The notes beneath the pieces are model-generated. The model saw only the letters and a program-made list of their open reading frames with translations. It was not told the DNA's origin and ran no database searches. Below are positions 27,822-35,624 of a stretch of 64,000 nt of DNA, piece by piece. Location of the stretch: the NCBI RefSeq assembly GCF_001425705.1, contig NZ_LMDC01000028.1, positions 434,946 to 498,945 of the forward strand. Direction: 5' to 3'. Position numbers and translations under genes: made by a program. The DNA is from Pelomonas sp. Root1217 (GTDB lineage Bacteria; Pseudomonadota; Gammaproteobacteria; Burkholderiales; Burkholderiaceae_C). The stretch's first letter is position 1. Each line of letters starts with the position of its first letter.

Positions 27822-28823
27822 ATGTCGAACCCCACCCCCACCCGCCCGCGCGTCCTGTCAGGCATGCGCCCGACCGGCGCCCTGCACCTTGGCCATTACC
27901 ACGGTGCCATCAAGAACTGGGTGCGGTTGCAAGATACGCACGAAGGCTTCTTCTTCGTCGCCGACTGGCATGCGCTCACCACCCAGCGCCCAAGTGGCGA
28001 GACGCTGACCCGCCACGTCTACGAGATGGTCACCGACTGGCTGGCCGCCGGACTGGACCCCGAGCGCTGCACGCTGTTCCTGCAAAGCCGCATGCCCGAG
28101 CACGCCGAGCTGTTCACGCTGCTGGCCATGTGCACGCCGTCCTCGTGGCTGGCGCGCATGCCCAGCTACAAGGACCAGGTCGCCGCCGACCCCGAACTGG
28201 CCACCTACGGCTTCCTGGGCTACCCGCTGCTGCAGGCGGCCGACATCCTGCTCTACAAGCCTGCGGGTGTGCCGGTGGGCGAGGACCAGGCCGCCCACGT
28301 CGAAGTAACCCGTGAGGTCGCGCGCCGCTTCAACCGGCTCTATGCCGAAGCCGCGCCCATCTTTGTCGAGCCCCAGGCCCTGCTGACCGAGACCGCCCGC
28401 GTGCCCGGCCTGGACGGCCAGAAGATGAGCAAGAGCCTGGACAACGCGATCGCGATGCGCGACGAGCCGGACATCGTCGCCGCCAAGATCCGCACCATGC
28501 CAACCGACCCGCAGCGCGTACGCCGCAGCGACGCCGGCGACCCGGCGCGCTGCCCGGTATGGCCTTTGCACCAGATCTACAGCGACGACACGACGCGCGC
28601 CGCCTGCGATGCCGGCTGCCGCACCGCCAGCATCGGCTGCCTGGACTGCAAGCAACCGTTGATCGAGTCCATTCAACGCGAGCAGGCGCCCTGGCGGGAA
28701 CGCGCCGCGGCGCTGGACCCGCAGCAGGTGCAATGGACGCTGGAGGTTGGCACCGAGCGTGCCCGTGCCGTCGCGCGCAAGACGCTGCGCGAGGTGCGCG
28801 GCGCGATGGGGCTCGTGGCTTGA
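27822..28823 (+). CDS. trpS: Tryptophan-tRNA ligase
   Basis: A 333-residue class I aminoacyl-tRNA synthetase with SGMRPTGALHLGHYHGAI (HIGH-like motif HLGH) and GQKMSKSLDNAI (KMSKS). A CxxC pair occurs in the C-terminal region (IGCLDCKQPL), as in some bacterial TrpS. An in-frame TTG at 27801 exists, but the ATG at 27822 fits the family start. The stop overlaps the start of the next gene (TTGA). Confidence 0.96.
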   Translation: MSNPTPTRPRVLSGMRPTGALHLGHYHGAIKNWVRLQDTHEGFFFVADWHALTTQRPSGETLTRHVYEMVTDWLAAGLDPERCTLFLQSRMPEHAELFTLLAMCTPSSWLARMPSYKDQVAADPELATYGFLGYPLLQAADILLYKPAGVPVGEDQAAHVEVTREVARRFNRLYAEAAPIFVEPQALLTETARVPGLDGQKMSKSLDNAIAMRDEPDIVAAKIRTMPTDPQRVRRSDAGDPARCPVWPLHQIYSDDTTRAACDAGCRTASIGCLDCKQPLIESIQREQAPWRERAAALDPQQVQWTLEVGTERARAVARKTLREVRGAMGLVA

Positions 28824-29224
28824 GTTCTGCAATCCACGTGACAGACCTCGAGACCGCCATCAACTGGTGGCGCGTGCGTTCGCCTTCGCCTGACGGCATC
28901 AGCGCCGCACCCGAGGTTCGTGCGCTGGCCGAGGCCTATGCGTTGCTCGCGCTGAGCCGCGCGACCGAGCTTGACCCTGCCACGCTCAAGCCCAGGGCCC
29001 TGGATGCCTGGCTGGCCTGGTACGCGACGACGCCTGACTCGCCCTGCATCGCCATCTGTTCGACGGCCCAGGGCGACGCCATTTGCAAAGGCTGTGGCCG
29101 CACTTTCGACGAAGTGCAGCACTGGCCGGCCCTCGACCCCTTCGAGAAGCGCGTTGTCTGGCATCGCATCACCCACGAAGGCACGGCCTGGCGCTTCAAT
29201 CGGTACGCAGAAAGAGTGAGATGA
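28820..29224 (+). CDS. DUF3717-DUF1289 fusion protein
   Basis: A protein of about 134 residues with two small domains. The N-terminal part ITVTDLETAINWWRVRSP-like segment (here VTDLETAINWWRVRSPSPDG) fits DUF3717. The C-terminal part, from SPCIAICSTAQGDAICKGCGRTFDEVQHWPAL on, is DUF1289, with four cysteines that could bind a metal. The start is either TTG at 28820, overlapping the trpS stop as TTGA, or GTG at 28838; there is no good ATG. Coupling to trpS suggests a translation-linked role, but the function is unknown. Confidence 0.75.
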   Translation: MSSAIHVTDLETAINWWRVRSPSPDGISAAPEVRALAEAYALLALSRATELDPATLKPRALDAWLAWYATTPDSPCIAICSTAQGDAICKGCGRTFDEVQHWPALDPFEKRVVWHRITHEGTAWRFNRYAERVR

Positions 29225-29225
29225 G

Positions 29226-29367
29226 GCCCCTCGCCCAGTCTCGCCCCGTTGGACACGGGCGTTCCCGGTCGATCCCCCGCGGGGATGGCGATGCTCGCGG
29301 CATTGAGCCACGAGCACATCGCCGGACGGGCCGGCTTGGGAGCGGCCCGGCGCTCGGCCCGAAAGCA
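29226..29367 (+). repeat. Dispersed structured intergenic repeat, copy B
   Basis: It starts one base after the DUF1289 stop with GCCCCTCGCCCAGTCTCGCC, has a local hairpin ATCCCC-CGC-GGGGAT (29272-29286), then the 37-nt core at 29287-29323 (GGCGATG with CATCGCC; inner GCTCG with CGAGC; loop ATTGA) and the tail CGGGCCG...CGGCCCG ending at the MATE gene. It is in the sense direction of both neighbours. Confidence 0.8.
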
Positions 29368-29378
29368 TCAGCCACAAG

Positions 29379-30722
29379 ATGAGCCGCATCCGCTTCATCG
29401 ACAGCGTCCGCCGCCTTGTGCCACTGGCCTGGCCCGTCCTCGTGGGTCAGATCGCCGTGATGATGTTCAGCACCATCGACACGCTGATGATGGGCCGCGT
29501 CAGTCCCGAGGACCTGGCTGCATTCGCTGTCGGCTCGGCCGCCTATGTGACCATCTTCGTCGGCCTGATGGGCATCATTCTCGCGGTCGGGCCCATCGCT
29601 GGCCGGCAGTTCGGCGCTCAGGATCTGCCCGGTGCCGGCAGCAGCTTCGTGCAGGCGCAATGGCTGGCGCTGCTGCTATGCATTCCGGGCTGTCTGGCGC
29701 TATGGTTCCCGGATCCCTTCACGGCGCTGGCCCAGCTCGATGGGCCCCAAGCCGCCAAGGTGCGGGCCTACACGCGCCCGGAAGCCTTTGCGCTGCCCGC
29801 GGCCCTGCTCTTCACGGCTTTCCGCGGCTTTTCGACGGCGGTCAGCCGGCCCAAGGCCGTCATGGCCATGCAGCTGACCGGGCTGGCGGCCAAGGTGCCG
29901 CTGAATGCCGTACTCGTGTTCGGCTGGGGGCCGATCCCCGCGATGGGGGTTGCCGGCTGCGGCTTTGCGACGGCCACCGCCTTGATCGGCCAGGCCGCCG
30001 TCGCCATGTGGCTGCTCCGGCGAGATGCCTTCTACCTGCCGTTCAAGATCCCGCACCTCTGGCGGACACGGCCCCATTTGAGTGAGCTCGCGGCCCTCGT
30101 GAAGCTGGGTCTGCCGATGGGCGGCTCCATCCTCGTCGAGGTGACGGGCTTCACCTTCATGGCCTTTTTCATCGCGCGTCTCGGCGCGACGCCGGTCGCC
30201 GGCCACCAGATCGCCGTCAACCTCGTCGCGATGATGTTCATGATCGCGCTCGCAATGGCCACCGCCGCCGGCACGTTGGTCGCCCAGCATCTGGGCGCCG
30301 ACGAAAAGCACGAAGCGCGCACCGTCGGCCGGCATGCGATGACGCTGGCCGCACTGACCGCCGCGGGCGTCGGCGCCGTTGTCGCCGTCGCGCGCGAGCC
30401 CATCGTCGCCCTCTACACCTCGAATGCATCGACGGCGGCGGCCGCCCTGCCGCTGCTGGTCTGGGTCTGGTTCTTCCACCTCGGCGACGCCCTGCAGACG
30501 GTGGCCGCCTATGTGCTGCGCGCCTACCAGGTCGCCACGCTACCGATGATCATCTACGTCGTGGCGCTGTGGGGCCTGGGCATTGGCGGCGGCTACTTCC
30601 TGGCCTTCGGTGCCAACGGCGCGGGCGCAGTCGGCTTCTGGCAGGCGGCAACGGCCGGGCTCATCGTGGCGGCCTTCCTGCTCAGCTTGCTGCTGAGGCG
30701 GGTCTTCAGCGAGAACCGCTGA
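29379..30722 (+). CDS. MATE-family multidrug/sodium exporter
   Basis: A 447-residue membrane protein with twelve hydrophobic segments in two pseudo-repeats (FIDSVRRLVPLAWPVLVGQIAVMMF and ELAALVKLGLPMGGSILVEVTGF). The TIDTLMMGRVSPEDLAAFAVG segment is the MATE signature found in NorM-type proteins. It would export cationic compounds by Na+ or H+ antiport. It begins 11 bases after repeat copy B and its stop abuts that of the convergent histidine kinase gene. Confidence 0.9.
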   Translation: MSRIRFIDSVRRLVPLAWPVLVGQIAVMMFSTIDTLMMGRVSPEDLAAFAVGSAAYVTIFVGLMGIILAVGPIAGRQFGAQDLPGAGSSFVQAQWLALLLCIPGCLALWFPDPFTALAQLDGPQAAKVRAYTRPEAFALPAALLFTAFRGFSTAVSRPKAVMAMQLTGLAAKVPLNAVLVFGWGPIPAMGVAGCGFATATALIGQAAVAMWLLRRDAFYLPFKIPHLWRTRPHLSELAALVKLGLPMGGSILVEVTGFTFMAFFIARLGATPVAGHQIAVNLVAMMFMIALAMATAAGTLVAQHLGADEKHEARTVGRHAMTLAALTAAGVGAVVAVAREPIVALYTSNASTAAAALPLLVWVWFFHLGDALQTVAAYVLRAYQVATLPMIIYVVALWGLGIGGGYFLAFGANGAGAVGFWQAATAGLIVAAFLLSLLLRRVFSENR

Positions 30723-32102
30723 TCAGCTTCCTGCCGTGGGCAGGAAGATCACGAAGCGGCTACCGCCGCCGTCGCGCGCCAGACAGCGCACGCTGCCGCC
30801 ATGGCGTTCGGCGATCTGCTTGACGAGGCTCAGGCCCAGGCCGACGCCGCCCGCCATCTCGGCGTGGCCGGGCAGCCGATAGAAGGGCTCGAAGATGCGC
30901 TCGCGCAAATCCGCCGGCACGCCAGGCCCACGGTCGGCGACGATGAATTCATAGCCGCCGGCGACCGGCCGCAATGCCAGTTCGACGTCAGGCCCACCGT
31001 AGCGGCGCGCGTTGTCGAGCAGGTTGCGCAGCGCGCGGCGCAGGAGGCGCTCCTGACCGACGACGCGAGCGGAATCGGTCTCGGGCTCAAAGGTCGCCTC
31101 AGCGCGGGCGGCCTCCTCGGCACCCAGCGCGAGCAATTCGACGGCATGGGTCTCGCCAATCGCGCTGCCCGCCTCCAACCGACTGGCCAATAGCACCTCT
31201 TCGACAAGCGCATCCAGCTCGGCGATGTTGACGTCGATCTCCTGCGCCAGGCGTTGACGCTGTGCGGGCGCGGCGTCGTCCAACATGGCGAAAGCCATTT
31301 TCAACCGCGCTAGCGGGGAGCGCAGCTCATGGCTGGCATTGGCCAGCAGCGTCTGGTGCGAGCGCAGCAGCGTCTCGATGCGGTCGGCCGCCTGGTTGAA
31401 GCTGGTGGCCAGGGCGGCCACCTCATCGCGCCCACTGTCGTCGACGCGATGGGCCAGGTGGCCGGAGCCGAATTTCTCGACACCGCGCTTGAGCGCTTCC
31501 AGCCGCCGCGTCAGCCGTCGCACGACCGGATAGGCGCCGGCGGCCACACCGATGAAAAGCAGCACCAGCACGACAGCCAATGTCGACACCGCCGGTGCGC
31601 CGGGCGACACGGGGCGATGCAGCCAGGGGCCGGTCCAGGGACCTTCATCCAACCGGGGCGGCCGCGCGCCGGGGCCTCCAGGACCCGAGGCGCCTGAAGC
31701 GGCGCCCTGGGGGCTTGGCGGTCGCACGGTGCGCACCATCTCCAGGCTTCGGCCATCACCGAGGTTGGCGCTGACGATGATGGCGCCGGGGTCGTCGGCA
31801 CGGCGCTGGAACATCTGCGTCGTCGCGATGCGCTTGCCGTCAGCATCCTCCAACGCGATCGGCATGCGCAGGCGCGCCCCCCAGTCGGCAAAGACGGCAG
31901 CCTGTTCGGCGCGCGGCGCGTCGGCCGGCGGCAGCGCGAGCTTGAGCAGCCCGGCCATCGCGTTCAGGCGCTCGCCGGCCGCAAGCTCGACGTTGCCGCG
32001 CTCCTGCTCGATGTGGCGCTGGAACAGCCACGCCGAGCCGAAGGCAAAGGCCAGCAGCAGCGCGACCAGCGTCAGGTAGATGCGGACGTAGAGGCTTTTC
32101 AA
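30723..32102 (-). CDS. Sensor histidine kinase, CpxA/EnvZ type
   Basis: A 459-residue membrane kinase. Helix one is near 7-27, helix two near 170-192, with a periplasmic region of about 140 residues whose end is unusually rich in Gly and Pro (around 133-168). A HAMP domain follows, then the HisKA box LLANASHELRSPLARLKMAF and an ATPase domain with NLLDNARRYG, DRGPGVP and GGVGLGLSLVKQI. The start appears to be TTG at 32102, since no ATG or GTG precedes the first helix in frame. It is third in a Spy-like/regulator/kinase operon, but 246 bases carrying repeat copy C separate it from the regulator gene. Confidence 0.87.
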   Translation of the reverse strand: MKSLYVRIYLTLVALLLAFAFGSAWLFQRHIEQERGNVELAAGERLNAMAGLLKLALPPADAPRAEQAAVFADWGARLRMPIALEDADGKRIATTQMFQRRADDPGAIIVSANLGDGRSLEMVRTVRPPSPQGAASGASGPGGPGARPPRLDEGPWTGPWLHRPVSPGAPAVSTLAVVLVLLFIGVAAGAYPVVRRLTRRLEALKRGVEKFGSGHLAHRVDDSGRDEVAALATSFNQAADRIETLLRSHQTLLANASHELRSPLARLKMAFAMLDDAAPAQRQRLAQEIDVNIAELDALVEEVLLASRLEAGSAIGETHAVELLALGAEEAARAEATFEPETDSARVVGQERLLRRALRNLLDNARRYGGPDVELALRPVAGGYEFIVADRGPGVPADLRERIFEPFYRLPGHAEMAGGVGLGLSLVKQIAERHGGSVRCLARDGGGSRFVIFLPTAGS

Positions 32103-32123
32103 ATCAGGGGCGCGTGGAGTTTT

Positions 32124-32343
32124 GCGGGCCGAGCGCCGGGCCGCCCCTAGCCGGCCCGCGTAGGGCGATGTGCTTGTGGCTCAATGCCGCAAGCATCGCC
32201 GTCCCCTCGGGGGCTGAGGCCGGACACATGGCGCCCAGTGGGCGGCATGTGCCTGCCGAAGGGCTGCGGCGCAAGCCGCAGCGCGGTCTGCAAGACCGGC
32301 TGGGCGCGCCCGCGTTCAGCGTGGCGAGACTGGACGAGGGGCT
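32124..32343 (-). repeat. Dispersed structured intergenic repeat, copy C (long form)
   Basis: Read on the minus strand it starts seven bases after the regulator stop with CCCCTCGTCCAGTCTCGCC, carries an insertion of about 100 bases containing further hairpins (for example GCGGCTTGCGCCGC), then CCCCCGAGGGGACGG, the 37-nt core at 32200-32164 (inner GCTTG with CAAGC) and the tail GGCCGGCT...GGCCCGGCGCTCGGCCCG. It lies in the sense direction between regulator and kinase genes. Confidence 0.8.
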
Positions 32344-32348
32344 CACAC

Positions 32349-33068
32349 TCAAGCCGCGTCCGCGTCGGCGTCTTGCTTGCGGGCAAAGACATAGCCGGCT
32401 CCACGCACGGTCAGCACGCGGCGGGGGTTCTTGGGATCGTCCTCGATGACGGCCCGGATGCGCGAGATGTGAACGTCGATGGAGCGGTCAAAGGCCTCAA
32501 GCGGATGGCCCTTGAGCGCGTCCATGATCTGGTCTCGGCTCAGCACGCGGCCGGGGCTTTGAGCCAGCACGACGAGCAGGTCGAACTGGTGGCTGGTCAG
32601 GTCGCAGATCTTGCCGTCCAGGCGCGCCACGCGGGCGGCCAGGTCGATCTCCAGGCGGCCAAAACGCAGCACCTCGTCGCCATCGAGCTTGGGCTCCAGC
32701 CGGCGCAGCAGGGCCTTGATACGCGCCTGCAGTTCGCGCGGCTCAAAGGGCTTGGCGAGGTAGTCGTCCGCACCCAACTCGAGGCCAAGGATGCGGTCCA
32801 TGGGCTCGCCGCGCGCCGACAGCATCAGCACCGGCTGATGGCGCCAGCGCGGGTCGCCGCGCAGCCAGCGGCAGAAGTCCAGCCCGTCGCCATCCGGCAG
32901 CATCAGGTCCAGCACCAGCAACTCGAAGCGGCCATGGGCCAAGGCTTCGCGGGCTTGTGCCAGGTTACCGGCAGTGCTCACTTCGAAGCCGGCGGCGCGG
33001 AGATAGTCGCCCACCATACCGGTCAGGCGGACATCGTCATCGATCAACAACAGTCGGGCGCTACTCAT
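32349..33068 (-). CDS. OmpR/CpxR-family response regulator
   Basis: A 239-residue regulator. Receiver: LLLIDDDVRL, phosphoacceptor Asp in LLVLDLMLPDGDG (about residue 53) and Lys in YLAKPFEPREL. C-terminal winged helix: LTSHQFDLLVVLAQSPGRVLSRDQIM and FDRSIDVHISRIRAVIEDD, VLTVRGAGYVF. Start ATG at 33068. It lies downstream of the Spy/CpxP-like gene and upstream of the kinase, an order like cpxP-cpxR-cpxA, which suggests an envelope-stress response (inference). Confidence 0.92.
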   Translation of the reverse strand: MSSARLLLIDDDVRLTGMVGDYLRAAGFEVSTAGNLAQAREALAHGRFELLVLDLMLPDGDGLDFCRWLRGDPRWRHQPVLMLSARGEPMDRILGLELGADDYLAKPFEPRELQARIKALLRRLEPKLDGDEVLRFGRLEIDLAARVARLDGKICDLTSHQFDLLVVLAQSPGRVLSRDQIMDALKGHPLEAFDRSIDVHISRIRAVIEDDPKNPRRVLTVRGAGYVFARKQDADADAA

Positions 33069-33159
33069 CACCGGGGCCAGGGAAGAAAAAGGAATCCGGC
33101 GCGCCTCGGCGCCGGTGGAACGGGGCTCAAGCATCGCAGAACTCCTGGTCAAGGGCCAA

Positions 33160-33648
33160 TCAGCCGGCGTGGCGGGAGGCCATGCGAGCCTGGCGCTTCT
33201 TCATGACTTCCGCGATCTTGGCGCGCTGTTCGGGCGTCAGCACGCGGGCGGCGTCGATGCTGGCCTGGCTGAGGCGCTTGGAGGCGGCTTCGTGTTGGGC
33301 GCTCATCTGCACGCGCACGGCCTCGATGGCGGCGGCGTCGATGTTGGTGGCCGTGTAGAGCGTGGCCAGTTGCTGGTGCAGCTTCATGCCGGCTTCACGC
33401 TGGCCCGACAGATCCTGGCGGGCCGCCTTGAAGATGGCTTCGATCTGGCTGCGCTGGGAATCGGTCGCGTTGACCAGGTCAAGCATGTGCTCGATGCGGC
33501 CGCCGAACAGGCCGCCGGGCGCCATCATGGCCGGGCCACCATGGTGGCCCCCATGGGCAGGTTGGGCCTGGGCAGCAACACCGCCGAATGCCAGGGCCGC
33601 AGCCACCGTACCGACGCGCAACAGGTTCTGGATGGGGAAGGACTTCAT
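33160..33648 (-). CDS. Spy/CpxP-family periplasmic protein
   Basis: A 162-residue exported helical protein. The signal peptide is followed by a His/Gly-rich segment (PAHGGHHGGPAMM) that could bind metal, then LxTxxQ-type helices: LVNATDSQRSQIEAIFKAARQDLSGQREAGMKLHQQL and LTPEQRAKIAEVMKKRQARM. This is the Spy/CpxP/CnrX-like pattern of periplasmic chaperone or metal-stress sensors. The ATG at 33648 has AGGAGA spaced seven bases upstream. It is first in the operon with the two-component pair. Confidence 0.87.
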   Translation of the reverse strand: MKSFPIQNLLRVGTVAAALAFGGVAAQAQPAHGGHHGGPAMMAPGGLFGGRIEHMLDLVNATDSQRSQIEAIFKAARQDLSGQREAGMKLHQQLATLYTATNIDAAAIEAVRVQMSAQHEAASKRLSQASIDAARVLTPEQRAKIAEVMKKRQARMASRHAG

Positions 33649-33789
33649 CAGAGGTCTCCTGGAAGAAGAGTGAGTGAGGTCATCTTCCAAGCGGCCTGTG
33701 TGGCATCTTTGGGGACGGGGTAAAGAACTGTGTCCCGTTGTCGTCGCCTGGCTTACACGGTGCCCCCACGCACCTGGGTACAGGCGCTG

Positions 33790-33836
33790 CCCCCCGAGGG
33801 GGCGCGAACCGGCTTGGGGCGGCCCGGCGCCGGTTC
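33790..33836 (+). repeat. Partial intergenic repeat, copy D
   Basis: Two hairpins in a row: CCCCC-GA-GGGGG (33791-33802) and GAACCGGC with GCCGGTTC (33806-33836). The segment CCGGCTTGGGGCGGCCCGGCGC matches the tail of copies B and C, but the 37-nt core is absent. It lies antisense to both flanking minus-strand genes (Spy-like and ettA), unlike the full copies. Confidence 0.55.
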
Positions 33837-33869
33837 AGGCCTCACGGCTCCGCGCGAGACCTGGGCTCC

Positions 33870-35534
33870 TCACTTGATCGGCTTGAAGCGCATCCGCTTC
33901 GGACGCGCGCCTTCTTCGCCCAGGCGCTTCTTCTTGTCGGCCTCGTACTCGTGGAAGTTGCCGTCGTAGAAGAACCACTGCGAATTGCCTTCGCAGGCCA
34001 GGATGTGGGTGCAGATGCGGTCCAGGAACCAGCGGTCATGGCTGATGACCATGGCCGAGCCGGCGAATTCCAGTAGCGCTTCTTCCAGCGCACGCAGGGT
34101 TTCCACGTCCAGGTCGTTGGACGGCTCGTCAAGCATCAGCACATTGCCGCCCTGGGCCAGGGTCTTAGCCAGATGCAGGCGGCCGCGCTCACCGCCGGAG
34201 AGGGCCCCGACAAGCTTTTGCTGGTCGTTGCCCTTGAAGTTGAAGCGGCCCAGATAGGCACGGCTGGGCATGACGAACTTGCCGACGATGATGTTGTCCA
34301 GGCCGCCGGAAACGTCCTGCCAGACGGTCTTGTCAGCTTCCATGCTGTCGCGGCTTTGGTCCACAAACGCCATCTTGGCCGTCTTGCCGATCTTGACCGT
34401 GCCGCTGTCCGGCTGCTCCACGCCCTGCAGCATGCGGAACAGCGTCGACTTGCCAGCGCCGTTGGGGCCAATGATGCCGACGATGGCGCCGGCCGGCACC
34501 TTGAACGACAGGTTGTCGATCAGCACGCGGTCGCCAAAGCTCTTGCTGACATTCTCGAACTCGATGACCTCATTGCCCAGGCGCTCGGCCACGGGTATGA
34601 AGATTTCGTTGGTGACGTTGCGCTGCTGGTATTCGACATCCGAGAGTTCCTCGAAGCGGGCCAGACGCGCCTTGCTCTTGGCCTGGCGGCCCTTGGCGTT
34701 GGAGCGAACCCACTTCAGCTCCTCCTTCATCGCCTTCATGCGAGCGTCTTCGGACTTCTGCTCGGTCTCCAGGCGCTTTTCCTTCTGGTCCAGCCAGTCG
34801 GAGTAGTTGCCCTTCCACGGGATGCCGTGGCCACGGTCCAGTTCAAGAATCCACTCGGCCGCGTTGTCCAGGAAGTAGCGGTCGTGGGTGATGGCCACGA
34901 CGGTACCGGGGAAGCGCTGCAGGAACTGCTCCAGCCACTCGACGGACTCGGCGTCCAAGTGGTTGGTGGGTTCGTCCAGCAACAGCATGTCGGGCTTGCT
35001 CAGCAGCAGGCGGCACAACGCCACGCGGCGCTTCTCGCCACCCGACAGCACGCCGATGACGGCGTCCCAGGGCGGCAGGTTCAGCGCATCGGCGGCCAGT
35101 TCAAGCTGCAGGTCGGTGTTCTCGGAGCCGGCGGCGGCGATGATGGCCTCCAGCTCGCCCTGCTCGGCGGCCAGCGCGTCGAAGTCGGCGTCTTCCTCGG
35201 CGTAGGCCGCGTAGACCTCATCCAGGCGCTTCTTGGCGGCCAGCACGCCGCCAATGCCCTCTTCCACGGCTTCGCGCACGGTCTGGTCGGGGTTCAGGCG
35301 CGGTTCCTGCTCCAGGTAGCCGATCTTGATGCCCGGCATCGGGATGGCTTCGCCCTCGTACTCCTTGTCGACACCGGCCATGATCTTCAGGATGGTCGAC
35401 TTGCCCGAGCCGTTCACGCCCAGCACGCCGATCTTGGCGCCGGGGAAGAAGGACAGGGAGATGTCTTTCAGGATGTGGCGCTTGGGGGGAACCGTCTTGT
35501 TGACGCGGTTCATTGAAAAGACGTACTGGGCCAT
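33870..35534 (-). CDS. ettA: Energy-dependent translational throttle protein EttA (ABC-F)
   Basis: A 554-residue ABC-F protein with two ATPase domains and no membrane segments. Domain 1: GVNGSGKSTILKIMAG, LSGGEKRRVALCRLLL, MLLLDEPTNHLDAESVEWLE; domain 2: GPNGAGKSTLFRMLQG, LSGGERGRLHLAKTL, VLMLDEPSNDLDVETLRALEE. The long charged linker (DQKEKRLETEQKSEDARMKAMKEELKW, RQAKSKARLARF) is the P-site tRNA interaction motif region. EttA binds the ribosomal E site and gates initiation by ATP/ADP ratio in E. coli. The ATG at 35534 gives the conserved start MAQYVFSMNRVNKTVPPKR. Confidence 0.95.
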   Translation of the reverse strand: MAQYVFSMNRVNKTVPPKRHILKDISLSFFPGAKIGVLGVNGSGKSTILKIMAGVDKEYEGEAIPMPGIKIGYLEQEPRLNPDQTVREAVEEGIGGVLAAKKRLDEVYAAYAEEDADFDALAAEQGELEAIIAAAGSENTDLQLELAADALNLPPWDAVIGVLSGGEKRRVALCRLLLSKPDMLLLDEPTNHLDAESVEWLEQFLQRFPGTVVAITHDRYFLDNAAEWILELDRGHGIPWKGNYSDWLDQKEKRLETEQKSEDARMKAMKEELKWVRSNAKGRQAKSKARLARFEELSDVEYQQRNVTNEIFIPVAERLGNEVIEFENVSKSFGDRVLIDNLSFKVPAGAIVGIIGPNGAGKSTLFRMLQGVEQPDSGTVKIGKTAKMAFVDQSRDSMEADKTVWQDVSGGLDNIIVGKFVMPSRAYLGRFNFKGNDQQKLVGALSGGERGRLHLAKTLAQGGNVLMLDEPSNDLDVETLRALEEALLEFAGSAMVISHDRWFLDRICTHILACEGNSQWFFYDGNFHEYEADKKKRLGEEGARPKRMRFKPIK

Positions 35535-35624
35535 GGCGAATCCTTGAGGCTGAAATGGCGGCAGGCCCCGGGAGGGCCTGCGTTGCCTGATATTGTCGCC
35601 CAGCCTGCGTTTCATGGAGTTCGG

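Noticed and set aside
35544-35624. N-terminal extension of the peptide-binding protein before the ATG at 35625.
   Set aside because: The extension would precede a clear signal peptide and overlaps the ettA promoter region.
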